A stretch of DNA of 64,000 nucleotides from assembly GCA_937919825.1 (NCBI GenBank), contig CALFPA010000069.1, positions 62,001 to 126,000 of the forward strand, written 5' to 3'. Within the stretch, counting starts at the first letter, position 1; each line of letters begins with the position of its first letter. The DNA comes from an uncultured Spartobacteria bacterium. Lineage in GTDB: Bacteria; Verrucomicrobiota; Verrucomicrobiia; Chthoniobacterales; Terrimicrobiaceae. The notes below the pieces were generated by a model. It was not told the origin of the DNA, ran no database searches, and saw nothing but the letters and a program-made list of their open reading frames with translations. Positions 46,933 through 55,204 of the stretch are shown here, in pieces. The translations under genes were made by a program, and so were the position numbers.

Positions 46933-47745
46933 ATGAACCCCGCAAATGCGCCGTTATTTTTGATCGCTGGAGGAGGGGATTACCCCAGCCTCGTGATCGA
47001 GGGTGCCCGCCGCGCCGGGGTCTCGCGGATCGTCATGGCCGCCTTCGAGGGGGAGACGAAGCCGGAAAATGTTCCGTTGGTCGATGCGGTCGAGTGGATG
47101 CGCGTAGGTCAGATGGGTCGCCTCCTCGACGCTGCGAAAAAATCCGGAGCCGCCCGCGCGTTGATGGCCGGCCAACTCGCACCGGGCAATCTGTTCGACC
47201 TCCGCCCCGATTTCAAAGCCCTCCTCATCCTCGCCAAACTCAAACGCCGCAATGCCGAGACGCTCTTCGGTGCCGTCGCCGAGGAATTGGCGAAGGCGGG
47301 GCTGGAACTGATTTCCGCCATGACTTTTCTCGATGACCACATCGCCCCGCGCGGGCTGATTGCCGGGCCGCGCTTGAAGCCCCGCGCGATCGAGGATTTG
47401 GAATTCGGCTTCCGCATCGCGAAGGAATCGAGCCGCCTCGACATCGGCCAGACCGTGGTGGTCAAAAACGGAACTGTCCTGGCCGTTGAAGCCTTTGAAG
47501 GAACCAACGAAGCCATTCGCCGAGGAGGTCAGCTCGGGCGCGGCGGCGCAACCATGGTCAAAGTCTCGAAGCCCGATCAGGATATGAGGTTCGATGTTCC
47601 GGTCGTCGGAGTCAAAACCCTCGAGGTCGCCGTCGCAGCAGGCATCCGCCACATCGGCGTCGAAGCCGGGAAAACCCTCCTCCTCGACCGCCCGAAGGTC
47701 TGCGAACTCGCCCAAAAACTCTCTCTCTCTATCCACGGATTATGA
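46933..47745 (+). CDS. lpxI: UDP-2,3-diacylglucosamine pyrophosphatase LpxI
   Basis: 270 residues. Lipid A pathway step 4, the calcium/magnesium-dependent alternative to LpxH. Family blocks: FLIAGGGDYPSLVIEGARRAG at the N-terminus, GQMGRLLDAAKKSGA near 55, ARALMAGQLAP near 70, DDHIAPRGL near 135, and KNGTVLAVEAFEGTNEAIRRGG near 178. Implies the cell makes LPS. The gene overlaps the oxidoreductase by ATGA. Confidence 0.92.
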   Translation: MNPANAPLFLIAGGGDYPSLVIEGARRAGVSRIVMAAFEGETKPENVPLVDAVEWMRVGQMGRLLDAAKKSGAARALMAGQLAPGNLFDLRPDFKALLILAKLKRRNAETLFGAVAEELAKAGLELISAMTFLDDHIAPRGLIAGPRLKPRAIEDLEFGFRIAKESSRLDIGQTVVVKNGTVLAVEAFEGTNEAIRRGGQLGRGGATMVKVSKPDQDMRFDVPVVGVKTLEVAVAAGIRHIGVEAGKTLLLDRPKVCELAQKLSLSIHGL

Positions 47746-48758
47746 AAACTCTTCGCACCGGAGTCGTCGGCGTCGGCCACATGGGCGTCAACCACGCCCG
47801 CCTTTACAGTGAAATCCCCGGCAGTGAATTCGCTGCCGTCTTCGATTCCAACGCCGACAACGCCGCTGCCGCCGCAAAGCGTTTCGGCTGCCGCGCCGCA
47901 TCCAGCCTCGAGGCATTCGCCGAAATGGTGGATGCTGCCACGATCTGCACTCCGACGGTCACCCATCACCGGATCGGCTTGGGGCTTTTGGAAAAGGGCA
48001 AGCACCTGCTTATCGAAAAACCCATCGCGACCACGCCCGCCGAGGCGCGCGAGCTCGCCGCCCTCGCCGCCGCGAAGGGCTGTGTGCTGCAGGTCGGCCA
48101 TGTCGAGCGCTTCAATCCCGTCCTCCACGCGCTCGAGGCCCAACTCAAAAATCCCCGCTTCCTCGAGGTCACACGCCTCTCGCCGTTTCCCAACCGAAGC
48201 ACCGACATCGGCGTGGTTTTGGACCTCATGATCCACGACATCGAGATCATCCTGCACCTCGTCCGCTCGCCGGTGGAGAGCATCGATGCCGTGGGAATCC
48301 CGGTCCTGAGCCGTGGCGAAGACATCGCGAATGTGCGCTTCCGCTTTGCCAATGGCTGCGTGGCGAATGTCACCGCCAGCCGCATCAGCCAGGAGCGCGT
48401 GCGCAAAATCCGCGTCTTCCAAGAGAACGCCTACCTCTCGCTCGACTACAAAAACCAGTCCGGCTACCTGCTCCGGCTCGCCCGCGACGATGAGAAGGAA
48501 AGCAGTGGCATTGGCAAACTGATCGGCCTCGCGACCGACTCAAAAATTGTCACTGATTTCAGCGGACACCGAATCGTGCGCGAGCCGGTGGAGGTGGAAA
48601 AAGGCGAGCCGTTGCGCATCGAGTTGGAGTCGTTTCTCGAGTGCGCCCGAGAGGGATTGAAACCGCGTGTCACCGGCCTTGCCGCCGCCGACGCGCTCGA
48701 CCTCGCGCTCGAGATCACCCGCCGCATCGAAGAGTCTGATCCGCGCCGCGCCGGCTGA
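47742..48758 (+). CDS. Gfo/Idh/MocA family oxidoreductase
   Basis: 338 residues. Rossmann fold GVVGVGHMGVNHARLY at the start (GxGxxG), catalytic Lys in LIEKPIATTPAEA near 90, GHVERFNPV near 118, and MIHDIEIILHL near 160 with the family's active-site His. NAD(P)-dependent dehydrogenase acting on a sugar or sugar nucleotide. Coupled to lpxI by ATGA overlap. GnnA, which oxidises the 3-OH of UDP-GlcNAc for diamino-sugar lipid A, belongs to this family, so a lipid A role is plausible; no GnnB aminotransferase is seen here. Confidence 0.85.
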   Translation: MKTLRTGVVGVGHMGVNHARLYSEIPGSEFAAVFDSNADNAAAAAKRFGCRAASSLEAFAEMVDAATICTPTVTHHRIGLGLLEKGKHLLIEKPIATTPAEARELAALAAAKGCVLQVGHVERFNPVLHALEAQLKNPRFLEVTRLSPFPNRSTDIGVVLDLMIHDIEIILHLVRSPVESIDAVGIPVLSRGEDIANVRFRFANGCVANVTASRISQERVRKIRVFQENAYLSLDYKNQSGYLLRLARDDEKESSGIGKLIGLATDSKIVTDFSGHRIVREPVEVEKGEPLRIELESFLECAREGLKPRVTGLAAADALDLALEITRRIEESDPRRAG

Positions 48759-48773
48759 AATCCTCCCGCGACC

Positions 48774-49892
48774 ATGGTTCCCGTCTCTGTCCTCATCGTC
48801 ACCGCCGGATTCGGTGAGGGACACAATGCTGCCGCCCGGAACCTCGAGGACGCGATCAAGGAGTTCCATCCCGAGATTTTGGTCTCGGTGCACGACTTCT
48901 TCCGAGAGGCCCACCCGTGGATTTATCCCCTCGCGCAGTGGGGCTACAAAACCGCCATCCGCCGTGCGCCATGGGCTTGGAATCTCTTTTACCAATTCCT
49001 CGACCGCTTCCCGCGCGTGTCCTCGCTTGGACTCGGCTTTTACCGGCGCGCCGCCAGGCGGATGCGCCACACGATCCTCCGCATGGAGGCGGGCATTGTC
49101 GTCAGCACCTTTCCCGGCTACGGCCCGATCTTTCAACGCGCCGCGCGCAAATTCGATTTGCACCTCCCCTTCGCGACCGTCATCACCGATTCGATTTCAA
49201 TCAACTCGATCTGGCTGCAGCCACCCTCTGACGCGTATTTCGTTCCGAACGATCCCACCGCCCAAATCCTCGAGCGAAAAGGAATCCCCCGCTCGAAAAT
49301 CCGCGTCACCGGATTTCCCGTTCCGCTCCTTTTCGCCACGCCAGCCGCTCATCCCCGCGAGGTTCCACCCGCCGACGGCCTTTGGAAGGTTCTCTACATG
49401 GTTAACGCCGAAGGCGACGACGCGCTGAAAACCGCGCGCGGATTGCTCGGATTGGAAAACCTGGCGCTCACCGTCGCCTGCGGACGCAACGAAACCCTCT
49501 GCCGCCGCATGCGGGACCTCGGCGAGGAATTGGGCAGGCCGATCGAGGTTTTGGGTTGGGCTCCCGAAATGCCGCAGCTCATCCGGCGAAGCCATTTGCT
49601 CATCGGCAAGGCGGGCGGCGCGACGGTCCAGGAGGCCATGGCCGCGCATACGCCGATGGTTATTACAAAAGTCGTTCCGGGCCAGGAGGAGGGGAATGCC
49701 CGCCTCCTCGCGGGAGCCGGCGCGGGGTTTGTGGCTCAAAGTCCCGCCGCTGTCGTGGAGACCGTGCGTCGGATTTTTGATTCTGGCGGTGTGCTTTACC
49801 GCGAGTGCCTGAAAGCCGCGACCTCGATCAGCCATCCCGCTGCTGCGAAGGACATCGCGAATCTCGTCTCCTCCCTCTGCCGGAGAGGTTGA
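48774..49892 (+). CDS. MGDG-synthase-like glycosyltransferase (GT28 group)
   Basis: 372 residues. N-terminal VLIVTAGFGEGHNAAARNLEDAI is the MGDG_synth signature; the C-terminal donor site is GKAGGATVQEAMAAHTPMVI near 279, as in processive diacylglycerol glycosyltransferases. It probably glycosylates a lipid at the inner membrane. It follows the Gfo/Idh gene by 15 bases, completing lpxI-gfo-gt. LpxB (GT19) is an unlikely alternative, as its own motifs are absent. It converges on the helicase gene with a 3-base gap. Confidence 0.82.
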   Translation: MVPVSVLIVTAGFGEGHNAAARNLEDAIKEFHPEILVSVHDFFREAHPWIYPLAQWGYKTAIRRAPWAWNLFYQFLDRFPRVSSLGLGFYRRAARRMRHTILRMEAGIVVSTFPGYGPIFQRAARKFDLHLPFATVITDSISINSIWLQPPSDAYFVPNDPTAQILERKGIPRSKIRVTGFPVPLLFATPAAHPREVPPADGLWKVLYMVNAEGDDALKTARGLLGLENLALTVACGRNETLCRRMRDLGEELGRPIEVLGWAPEMPQLIRRSHLLIGKAGGATVQEAMAAHTPMVITKVVPGQEEGNARLLAGAGAGFVAQSPAAVVETVRRIFDSGGVLYRECLKAATSISHPAAAKDIANLVSSLCRRG

Positions 49893-49895
49893 AAA

Positions 49896-51119
49896 CTACC
49901 GGCGCCGCTTCGCGCCGAAGCGCATGCCCTTGTGGGTGCGAACCCCCTTCGCGCCTTTGAGCGAGGACATCACGCGGTCTTCGTCAAAGAGCGCGGTGTA
50001 GACATAGGTGAAATTCTCGAGCTTTTGGCGCGGAACCTTCTGGCCGATGAAACGCTCGATATCGAGAACATGCGGAAGTTCCTCAGCGGTCATGATCGTG
50101 AACGCCTCGCCGACCGTCTGCGCGCGACCGGTGCGACCGATGCGGTGCACATAGTCCTCCGGATGCTGCGGCACATCGTAGTTAATCACATGACTCACGC
50201 CGGCGATGTCGATGCCGCGCGCCGCGATGTCCGTGGCGACCATGACCTCGTAGCGCCCGCCTTTGAAGCCCTCGAGCGCATCGACGCGCTCGTTTTGAGT
50301 GCGGTTCGAGTGGAGCGTGGCGACAGAGTGGTTGTTCTTTTTCAACTGCCGCGAGATGCGGTCGGCGCCGTCCTTGGTGCGGCTGAAAATCAAAACGCTG
50401 TCGTAGTTCGTGCGCTCGAGCAGGGTCAGGAGCAAATCGAATTTTTGGTCCACCGCCACCGGGTAGAGAGCGTGGGAGACGGTCTCGGCGGGCGAGCGGC
50501 GCGCGCCGATCTCGATGCGCTCCGGATCCCGCAGGCACCAGGACGAGAGGCGTTGGATTTCCTCGGGAATCGTGGCCGAGAACAGGAGCGTTTGGCGTTC
50601 CTTCGGGCATTTCTCAACAATCCGACGCACATCGGGCAGGAAGCCCATGTCGAGCATGCGGTCCACCTCATCGAGAATGAGGAATTGCAGGGAACTCAAA
50701 TCCACCGCGCCTTGCTCCATGTGGTCGAGCAGTCGGCCAGGTGTGGCCACGATCACATCGCACTGGCGTTTCAAATCATCGCGCTGCTTGCCGTAACCGA
50801 CTCCGCCATGGATCAGCGAAACCTCGGTGTGCATGAAGCGCATGTAGTCGCGAAAAGCCGTCTCGACCTGCATCGCGAGTTCGCGCGTAGGCTCGAGGAC
50901 AAGACAGCGGATGCGCGGTTCGTGGTGGTCGAGTTTCGAGAGGACTGGCAGAGCAAAGGCGGCGGTCTTGCCGGTGCCGGTTTGCGCCGAGGCGATGAGG
51001 TCCCTGCCGGAAAGAATCACCGGAGTGGCGCGGAGTTGGATCGGGGTCGGATCCGAGTAGCCCATGCGTTGCGCGCCGTGAAGAACAGGCTCCGAAAGCC
51101 CGAGTTGCTGAAATGACAT
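49896..51119 (-). CDS. DEAD-box RNA helicase, RhlE-like
   Basis: 407 residues. Q motif FQQLGLSEPV...PTPIQ, motif I ASAQTGTGKTAAF near 44, Ib TPGRLLDHM near 131, motif II is DEVD (LDEVDRMLDMGF near 151) rather than DEAD, motif III SATIP near 180, VATDIAARGIDI near 295, motif VI HRIGRTGRA near 325. Basic C-terminal tail (KGMRFGAKRRR) for RNA contact. ATG 51119 is chosen because the Q motif begins directly after it. The V for A change in motif II probably leaves ATPase activity intact. Confidence 0.92.
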   Translation of the reverse strand: MSFQQLGLSEPVLHGAQRMGYSDPTPIQLRATPVILSGRDLIASAQTGTGKTAAFALPVLSKLDHHEPRIRCLVLEPTRELAMQVETAFRDYMRFMHTEVSLIHGGVGYGKQRDDLKRQCDVIVATPGRLLDHMEQGAVDLSSLQFLILDEVDRMLDMGFLPDVRRIVEKCPKERQTLLFSATIPEEIQRLSSWCLRDPERIEIGARRSPAETVSHALYPVAVDQKFDLLLTLLERTNYDSVLIFSRTKDGADRISRQLKKNNHSVATLHSNRTQNERVDALEGFKGGRYEVMVATDIAARGIDIAGVSHVINYDVPQHPEDYVHRIGRTGRAQTVGEAFTIMTAEELPHVLDIERFIGQKVPRQKLENFTYVYTALFDEDRVMSSLKGAKGVRTHKGMRFGAKRRR

Positions 51120-51170
51120 GCGGCAAGTTGTGCCAGTTCGCAAGAGGTGCGGCAATGGAAAGCTGGCGGC

Positions 51171-53483
51171 TCAGCCGATGAGTTCCGAAAGCTCGCTAGC
51201 CTCGAGAGCGGGGGCGGTGGAATTTTCTGGGTCGAGGAGTTCGGTGAGGAGGGCGCGTTTTTTCTCCTGCATGTCGAGCACGCGTTGTTCCACGGTGTCG
51301 CGGGCGACGAGTTTGATCGAGGTGACGACATTTTGCTGTCCAATGCGGTGGGCGCGGTCAGTGGCTTGGGCCTCGACAGCGGGGTTCCACCAGGGGTCGA
51401 AGTGGATGACGGTGTCGGCGGCGGTGAGGTTGAGGCCGGTGCCGCCGGCTTTGAGGCTAATGAGAAACACGGAGACCGAGGGGTCGTTTTGGAAGCGCTC
51501 GACCACAGCGCCGCGGTCTTTGGTGGTTCCATCCAAGCGGCACCAGGAAATGTCGGCCTCGTCGAGGGCGGGAGCGATGAGGTCGAGCATCGAGGTGAAT
51601 TGGCTGAAGACGAGCGAGCGGTGCCCGCCATCCACGGCTTCGCGCAGCAACTCCAGGAGTGCCTCGAGTTTTCCCGACGGCGCGGGGGAGTCTTTGCCGA
51701 GCAAACGCAGGTCGCAGCTGGCTTGGCGGAGGCGGAGCAGGGCGGCGAGGACCTTCATGCGGGCGGCGCCGCCGGACTCGCGAAGGGCATCGACCTGTGC
51801 GCGGGCGGCGATCTGGAGTTGGGTGTAGGCGGCCTTTTGGTCGGGGGTGAGTTCAACCTCCACGACCTGCTCGATCTTGGCGGGAAGCTCGGGGAGGATT
51901 TGGGATTTCGTGCGGCGGAGCATCCAGGGCTTCACGCGGCGGAGGAGGCGGGGCCAAGCGGCAGCACCCTCGCCGGCGAGGATGGGCTTTTCGTAGCGGT
52001 CTTGGAAATCACTGCGCGTTCCGAGGTAGCCGGGCAGGAGGAATTCGAAGAGGGACCACAGGTCGCGCACGGAATTTTCGAGCGGAGTGCCGGTGAGAAT
52101 GAAGCGCGCTCGGGCCTTCACCGCGTAGGCCGCCTTGGCGTTCTGGCTTTCGGGATTTTTGATGTGCTGGGCCTCGTCGAGGACGACTGAGGTAAAGGCG
52201 AGATTTTGGTAATGTGCGATGTCGCGGCGGAGCAGGGCGTAGCTCGTCACGATAAGGTCGTGGCTGGGGATTTGGGCAAAAAGTTTTTCACGGTCCGGAC
52301 CGCCGAGGGCGAGGATTTGAAGGCCGGGGACAAATCGTGCCGCTTCGCGAGTCCAGTTCCAGACGAGCGAGGAGGGGCAGATCACAAGGTGCGGGCCGGG
52401 TGTGGCCTCGAAATACGCGAGGGCTTGAACGGTTTTGCCGAGCCCCATGTCATCCGCCAAAAGCCCGGCCTCGCGGGCGAGCAACCACGAGGCGCCTTCG
52501 ATTTGATAGGGACGGAGGCGCGATTGGAGTGGGCCGAGTTTTTTTGGGGAGGATTTGGCGGTGGGCGTTTCCTCGCGCCTCCACTCGGCGATGCTGGCTT
52601 CGAGATACCCGCGCTGGGAGGGAGGAATTCGGTAGCCGCCGCGTTCCTGCGAGGGGTTGCAATCCTTTAAGACCTCCTCGAGATCGGAGGCGAGCGTGGC
52701 GTCGGGAATGGCGATCCGGCCATTGGACAGGCGGAGTCGCGGCGTGCCGCTCTGCAAAAGCCTTCGCACATCCTGGTCGCTCAGGACGGCTTCCTTGCCG
52801 GCGCTGAAATGGACGTGGAAATCCAGCCAGCCATCGCCCCGCTCGCGGAGCGCGAATTGAGGCTCGAGTCGAACGATGTCGCGCGTCACATGCTGGAATC
52901 TCTCGCCCTCGCGGACGGTCCATTTTTGTTTCAGGACGGGGAGTGTGTTGGCGAAAAAACCAACGACTGCATCCTCCCCGCGCAGGACGGCCTGGCCCTT
53001 GTCGTTCTCGAAACCGGTGCGCACGAGTTCCGCCAAAACCTCGACCTCGGCGTTTGGGTTGCTGGCGCCAGGCGTGGAATATTCGAAATCCACTGTGGCC
53101 TCGAGGTGGCGGAGCGAGCCTTCAATCGAGAGGGTGACGCGCGGAACCTCGGTGCTGTTCTGTCTGGGAGATGCCGTGGCGATGGGTTTCGGCGCTGGGG
53201 AGGATTTGGTCGGTGAGAGGACTTCGAGGCCGATCGCCACGGAGTGCGCGCAGATGATGCCTCGGCGGCGCGAGTCCGCGCACGGGCAGAGATTTTCGAT
53301 ATCCACGGGATTGCGCAGGCGGAGACCCGCCAAAAACTCGCGTCCGCCCTCGGTGATTCGGCCTTTCAGGAGCGGCGGCTCGTAGGCGGCCTCGCGCACG
53401 GCGCCGGAGGCCTTGATGGCGCGGGCGCGCTTCATGACATCCCAACCGCCAAGCGAGACGAGGAGTTTTTCGGTGAGTTCCAT
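51171..53483 (-). CDS. SWIM zinc-finger SNF2 family helicase
   Basis: 770 residues. An N-terminal SWIM zinc finger (CPCADSRRRGIICAHSVAIG, CxC...CxH, near 66) and a long linker domain precede the SNF2 ATPase: Walker A DDMGLGKTVQALAYF near 348, DEAQHI near 438, LTGTPLENS near 462, and C-lobe GGTGLNLTAADTVIHFDPWWNP...DRAHRIGQ near 675. Bacterial SNF2 proteins of this type are DNA translocases of uncertain role. ATG 53483 gives a normal start; an ATG at 53528 would overlap the AbiEi gene by 26 bases. Confidence 0.9.
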   Translation of the reverse strand: MELTEKLLVSLGGWDVMKRARAIKASGAVREAAYEPPLLKGRITEGGREFLAGLRLRNPVDIENLCPCADSRRRGIICAHSVAIGLEVLSPTKSSPAPKPIATASPRQNSTEVPRVTLSIEGSLRHLEATVDFEYSTPGASNPNAEVEVLAELVRTGFENDKGQAVLRGEDAVVGFFANTLPVLKQKWTVREGERFQHVTRDIVRLEPQFALRERGDGWLDFHVHFSAGKEAVLSDQDVRRLLQSGTPRLRLSNGRIAIPDATLASDLEEVLKDCNPSQERGGYRIPPSQRGYLEASIAEWRREETPTAKSSPKKLGPLQSRLRPYQIEGASWLLAREAGLLADDMGLGKTVQALAYFEATPGPHLVICPSSLVWNWTREAARFVPGLQILALGGPDREKLFAQIPSHDLIVTSYALLRRDIAHYQNLAFTSVVLDEAQHIKNPESQNAKAAYAVKARARFILTGTPLENSVRDLWSLFEFLLPGYLGTRSDFQDRYEKPILAGEGAAAWPRLLRRVKPWMLRRTKSQILPELPAKIEQVVEVELTPDQKAAYTQLQIAARAQVDALRESGGAARMKVLAALLRLRQASCDLRLLGKDSPAPSGKLEALLELLREAVDGGHRSLVFSQFTSMLDLIAPALDEADISWCRLDGTTKDRGAVVERFQNDPSVSVFLISLKAGGTGLNLTAADTVIHFDPWWNPAVEAQATDRAHRIGQQNVVTSIKLVARDTVEQRVLDMQEKKRALLTELLDPENSTAPALEASELSELIG

Positions 53484-53502
53484 CGCAGGGAAAGCGGGGT
53501 TG

Positions 53503-54123
53503 TTACCCGCTTTGCCGGTTTTGTCCACGAATGCGTTGGAGGTTTCTTTCGACGGATTGACGCAGGGGCTGGCTCTGGATTCGTGAAATCCAGTCCTTCA
53601 CTTTTCTCCACTTGAGACCGCTCAAATCTGTCTCCGGCAAATTTCCACCCACCTGGCTGCGATTCATGGCTGACAGGTAGGCAAGGTCGAAGAGGGCTTT
53701 TTCAGATGAGGCGACAAACCCCTCCGCGCGCGGATCCTGCTCGTAACCGTCAAACAATTCCGGGGTGATGTGATGGAGGGAGATGATGGTTCCCGCGATG
53801 TCTTTATCTCCCGGGCGGCCGAGTGTGATGGCGAAATGCTTGGCTGGAATTTGCTGGAGGCGGTCATGGATTCGGAGGGCGGACCAGCCGGAGAGATAGG
53901 CGGGATAGGGATCGGCGGCTGCCGTAACCAAGATTCCCGCGCGCGCTATGGGTTTGCCGAGCATCCAATGTCCCCGTTTGAGCGGGGTGGCCAAACCCTC
54001 TGAGGCAAGTCTCCGCAACGCCATGGAGGCGGCAGGAACGCGCAGGCCGGTGAGTTGGGACGCTTCGCGCGTGGTGACACGCTTGAGGGCTGCAAGTTTT
54101 TGATAAAAGGCGGTGGCGTTCAT
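53503..54123 (-). CDS. abiEi: AbiEi-like antitoxin
   Basis: 206 residues. N-terminal winged-helix: LAALKRVTTREASQLTGLRVPAASMALRRLASEGLATPLKRGHWML, the layout of AbiEi antitoxins, then a C-terminal domain containing ADPYPAYLSGWSALRIHDRL and an EKALFDLAYLSAMNR segment. In type IV AbiE systems this protein neutralises the nucleotidyltransferase toxin and represses the operon. It overlaps the toxin gene by ATGA and lies downstream of it, the reverse of the usual antitoxin-first order. Confidence 0.8.
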   Translation of the reverse strand: MNATAFYQKLAALKRVTTREASQLTGLRVPAASMALRRLASEGLATPLKRGHWMLGKPIARAGILVTAAADPYPAYLSGWSALRIHDRLQQIPAKHFAITLGRPGDKDIAGTIISLHHITPELFDGYEQDPRAEGFVASSEKALFDLAYLSAMNRSQVGGNLPETDLSGLKWRKVKDWISRIQSQPLRQSVERNLQRIRGQNRQSG

Positions 54124-54878
54124 TTTTTCGTTGGAGGCATGCCCCGTGTTAAATCCGCCGCAACCCGCTCCGACATGGCTTTCCAAGCCACCGGCGTGCC
54201 GTGGTAGGTGGCCAGATCGGTTGGCAAAAAGGGAACCACCTGTTCCATGAACATTGTGAAGGTGATCAATCCCAGTTGTTGCAGGGCATGTCGGAGGGTT
54301 TCGCTAGGAACCTTTCCTATGGCGGCCGAATAAGCCGAGAGATGTTGCAAGTCGAAGACATCCCGGGCCTGAACTTGGGTGCGGGCCGCCAAGGCCTGGA
54401 TTTTCTGCCGGTAGGCCGCCGATCCGGTGTAGTGGTTGAAAATGAAAGGCACCACGCGCCGCTCGGCGAGAAGTGTGGCCGAGGGAGGTTCGGCAACGGA
54501 CTCCTCGAACTCCCCGTCCTCGCGGCGGGAAAACTCCAGACGCGTGGCGATAGGCGTATTGTGATAAATGATGTGGAACTTCCAGCGCTGAACCGTCTGG
54601 GTTTGCTTGGAGGGCTTGACTTCGCTCAACCCGATTCCCGAGGCGGCCAACTCGCTCAACAGAGGTCGGCCAGTCAGAACCTTGTTCACATTCTTTTTTA
54701 GAATTTCGACGCCGACTTTTCGGGCATCGAAATCCATATCCTCTGAGAGCCTGGGACTGTTGTGGTAGAGGCGAAGATTTACGCCGCCTTTCAAGCAAAT
54801 CGTGCCAGGGCTGACGGTTGATGAAAAATGCCTCAGAAAAACAAGGTGGAAAATTTCAACGGCTGCTCTTGATTCCAT
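54120..54878 (-). CDS. abiEii: AbiEii-like nucleotidyltransferase toxin
   Basis: 252 residues. Nucleotidyltransferase core LKGGVNLRLYHNSPRLSEDMDFD near 29-51 matches the KGGxxLR...RxSEDxDF signature of AbiEii/AbiGii toxins. A later RDVFDLQHL near 172 is the Asp-containing D-x-(Y/F)DL block of the family. Likely modifies a cellular nucleotide or tRNA and can act in abortive infection. It opens an operon preceded by an AT-rich palindrome that differs in base composition from the rest of the window, suggesting transfer. Confidence 0.82.
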   Translation of the reverse strand: MESRAAVEIFHLVFLRHFSSTVSPGTICLKGGVNLRLYHNSPRLSEDMDFDARKVGVEILKKNVNKVLTGRPLLSELAASGIGLSEVKPSKQTQTVQRWKFHIIYHNTPIATRLEFSRREDGEFEESVAEPPSATLLAERRVVPFIFNHYTGSAAYRQKIQALAARTQVQARDVFDLQHLSAYSAAIGKVPSETLRHALQQLGLITFTMFMEQVVPFLPTDLATYHGTPVAWKAMSERVAADLTRGMPPTKK

Positions 54879-54884
54879 TACGAA

Positions 54885-54913
54885 TAGTTAACTTAAAAAT
54901 TAACTAATCACAA
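54885..54913 (-). promoter_or_regulatory. Candidate promoter and operator of the abiE operon
   Basis: Minus strand TTGTGA (54908-54913), 17 bases, TAACTA (54885-54890), 6 bases before the abiEii ATG. A perfect inverted repeat TAGTTAA (54885-54891) / TTAACTA (54900-54906), 8 bases apart, covers the -10 box and much of the spacer. Repressor binding there would block transcription, as AbiEi antitoxins are known to do. Confidence 0.55.
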
Positions 54914-54951
54914 TTGAAATATCCAATGTGAAACATCAGTAACCCGCGGCC

Positions 54952-54982
54952 TTGACACTGTTGGCGTTGGCGTTGCTAGATA
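54952..54982 (+). promoter_or_regulatory. Candidate promoter of the small lipoprotein gene
   Basis: Perfect TTGACA, 19 bases, TAGATA, then 6 bases to the GTG at 54989. Spacing by one base less gives CTAGAT with an 18-base spacer. Confidence 0.5.
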
Positions 54983-54988
54983 CGCGGC

Positions 54989-55195
54989 GTGAAACCCTTC
55001 CCGATTCTGGCGATCGCCGTTGCGTTGTTGACGACATCGTGCACCACCCTCCAAAACCGCCGGTATCTTTGGGAACCGCAGCAAGTCGAGGGGCCCTACA
55101 CGCGGATGCTTGCCACCAAACCTTGGCCCTGGCCCCGTGAGAGCCAGACCGCGAACGCTCCCCAGCCCGAGGCCGAGAAGCCTTGGGGAAAATAA
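54989..55195 (+). CDS. Small lipoprotein of unknown function
   Basis: 68 residues from a GTG. KPFPILAIAVALLTTSC is a lipoprotein signal with lipobox LTTSC. The mature part is Pro/Trp-rich (YLWEPQQVEGPYTRM, KPWPWPRES). It sits 9 bases before the convergent sensor kinase stop and has its own TTGACA promoter. Similar tiny envelope lipoproteins are common; no function is assigned. Confidence 0.6.
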   Translation: MKPFPILAIAVALLTTSCTTLQNRRYLWEPQQVEGPYTRMLATKPWPWPRESQTANAPQPEAEKPWGK

Positions 55196-55204
55196 CGGGC
55201 GGTT

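Noticed and set aside
49896-51119. DEVD in place of DEAD as evidence of an inactive helicase
   Set aside because: The acidic residues are kept and all other motifs are intact; the change is conservative.
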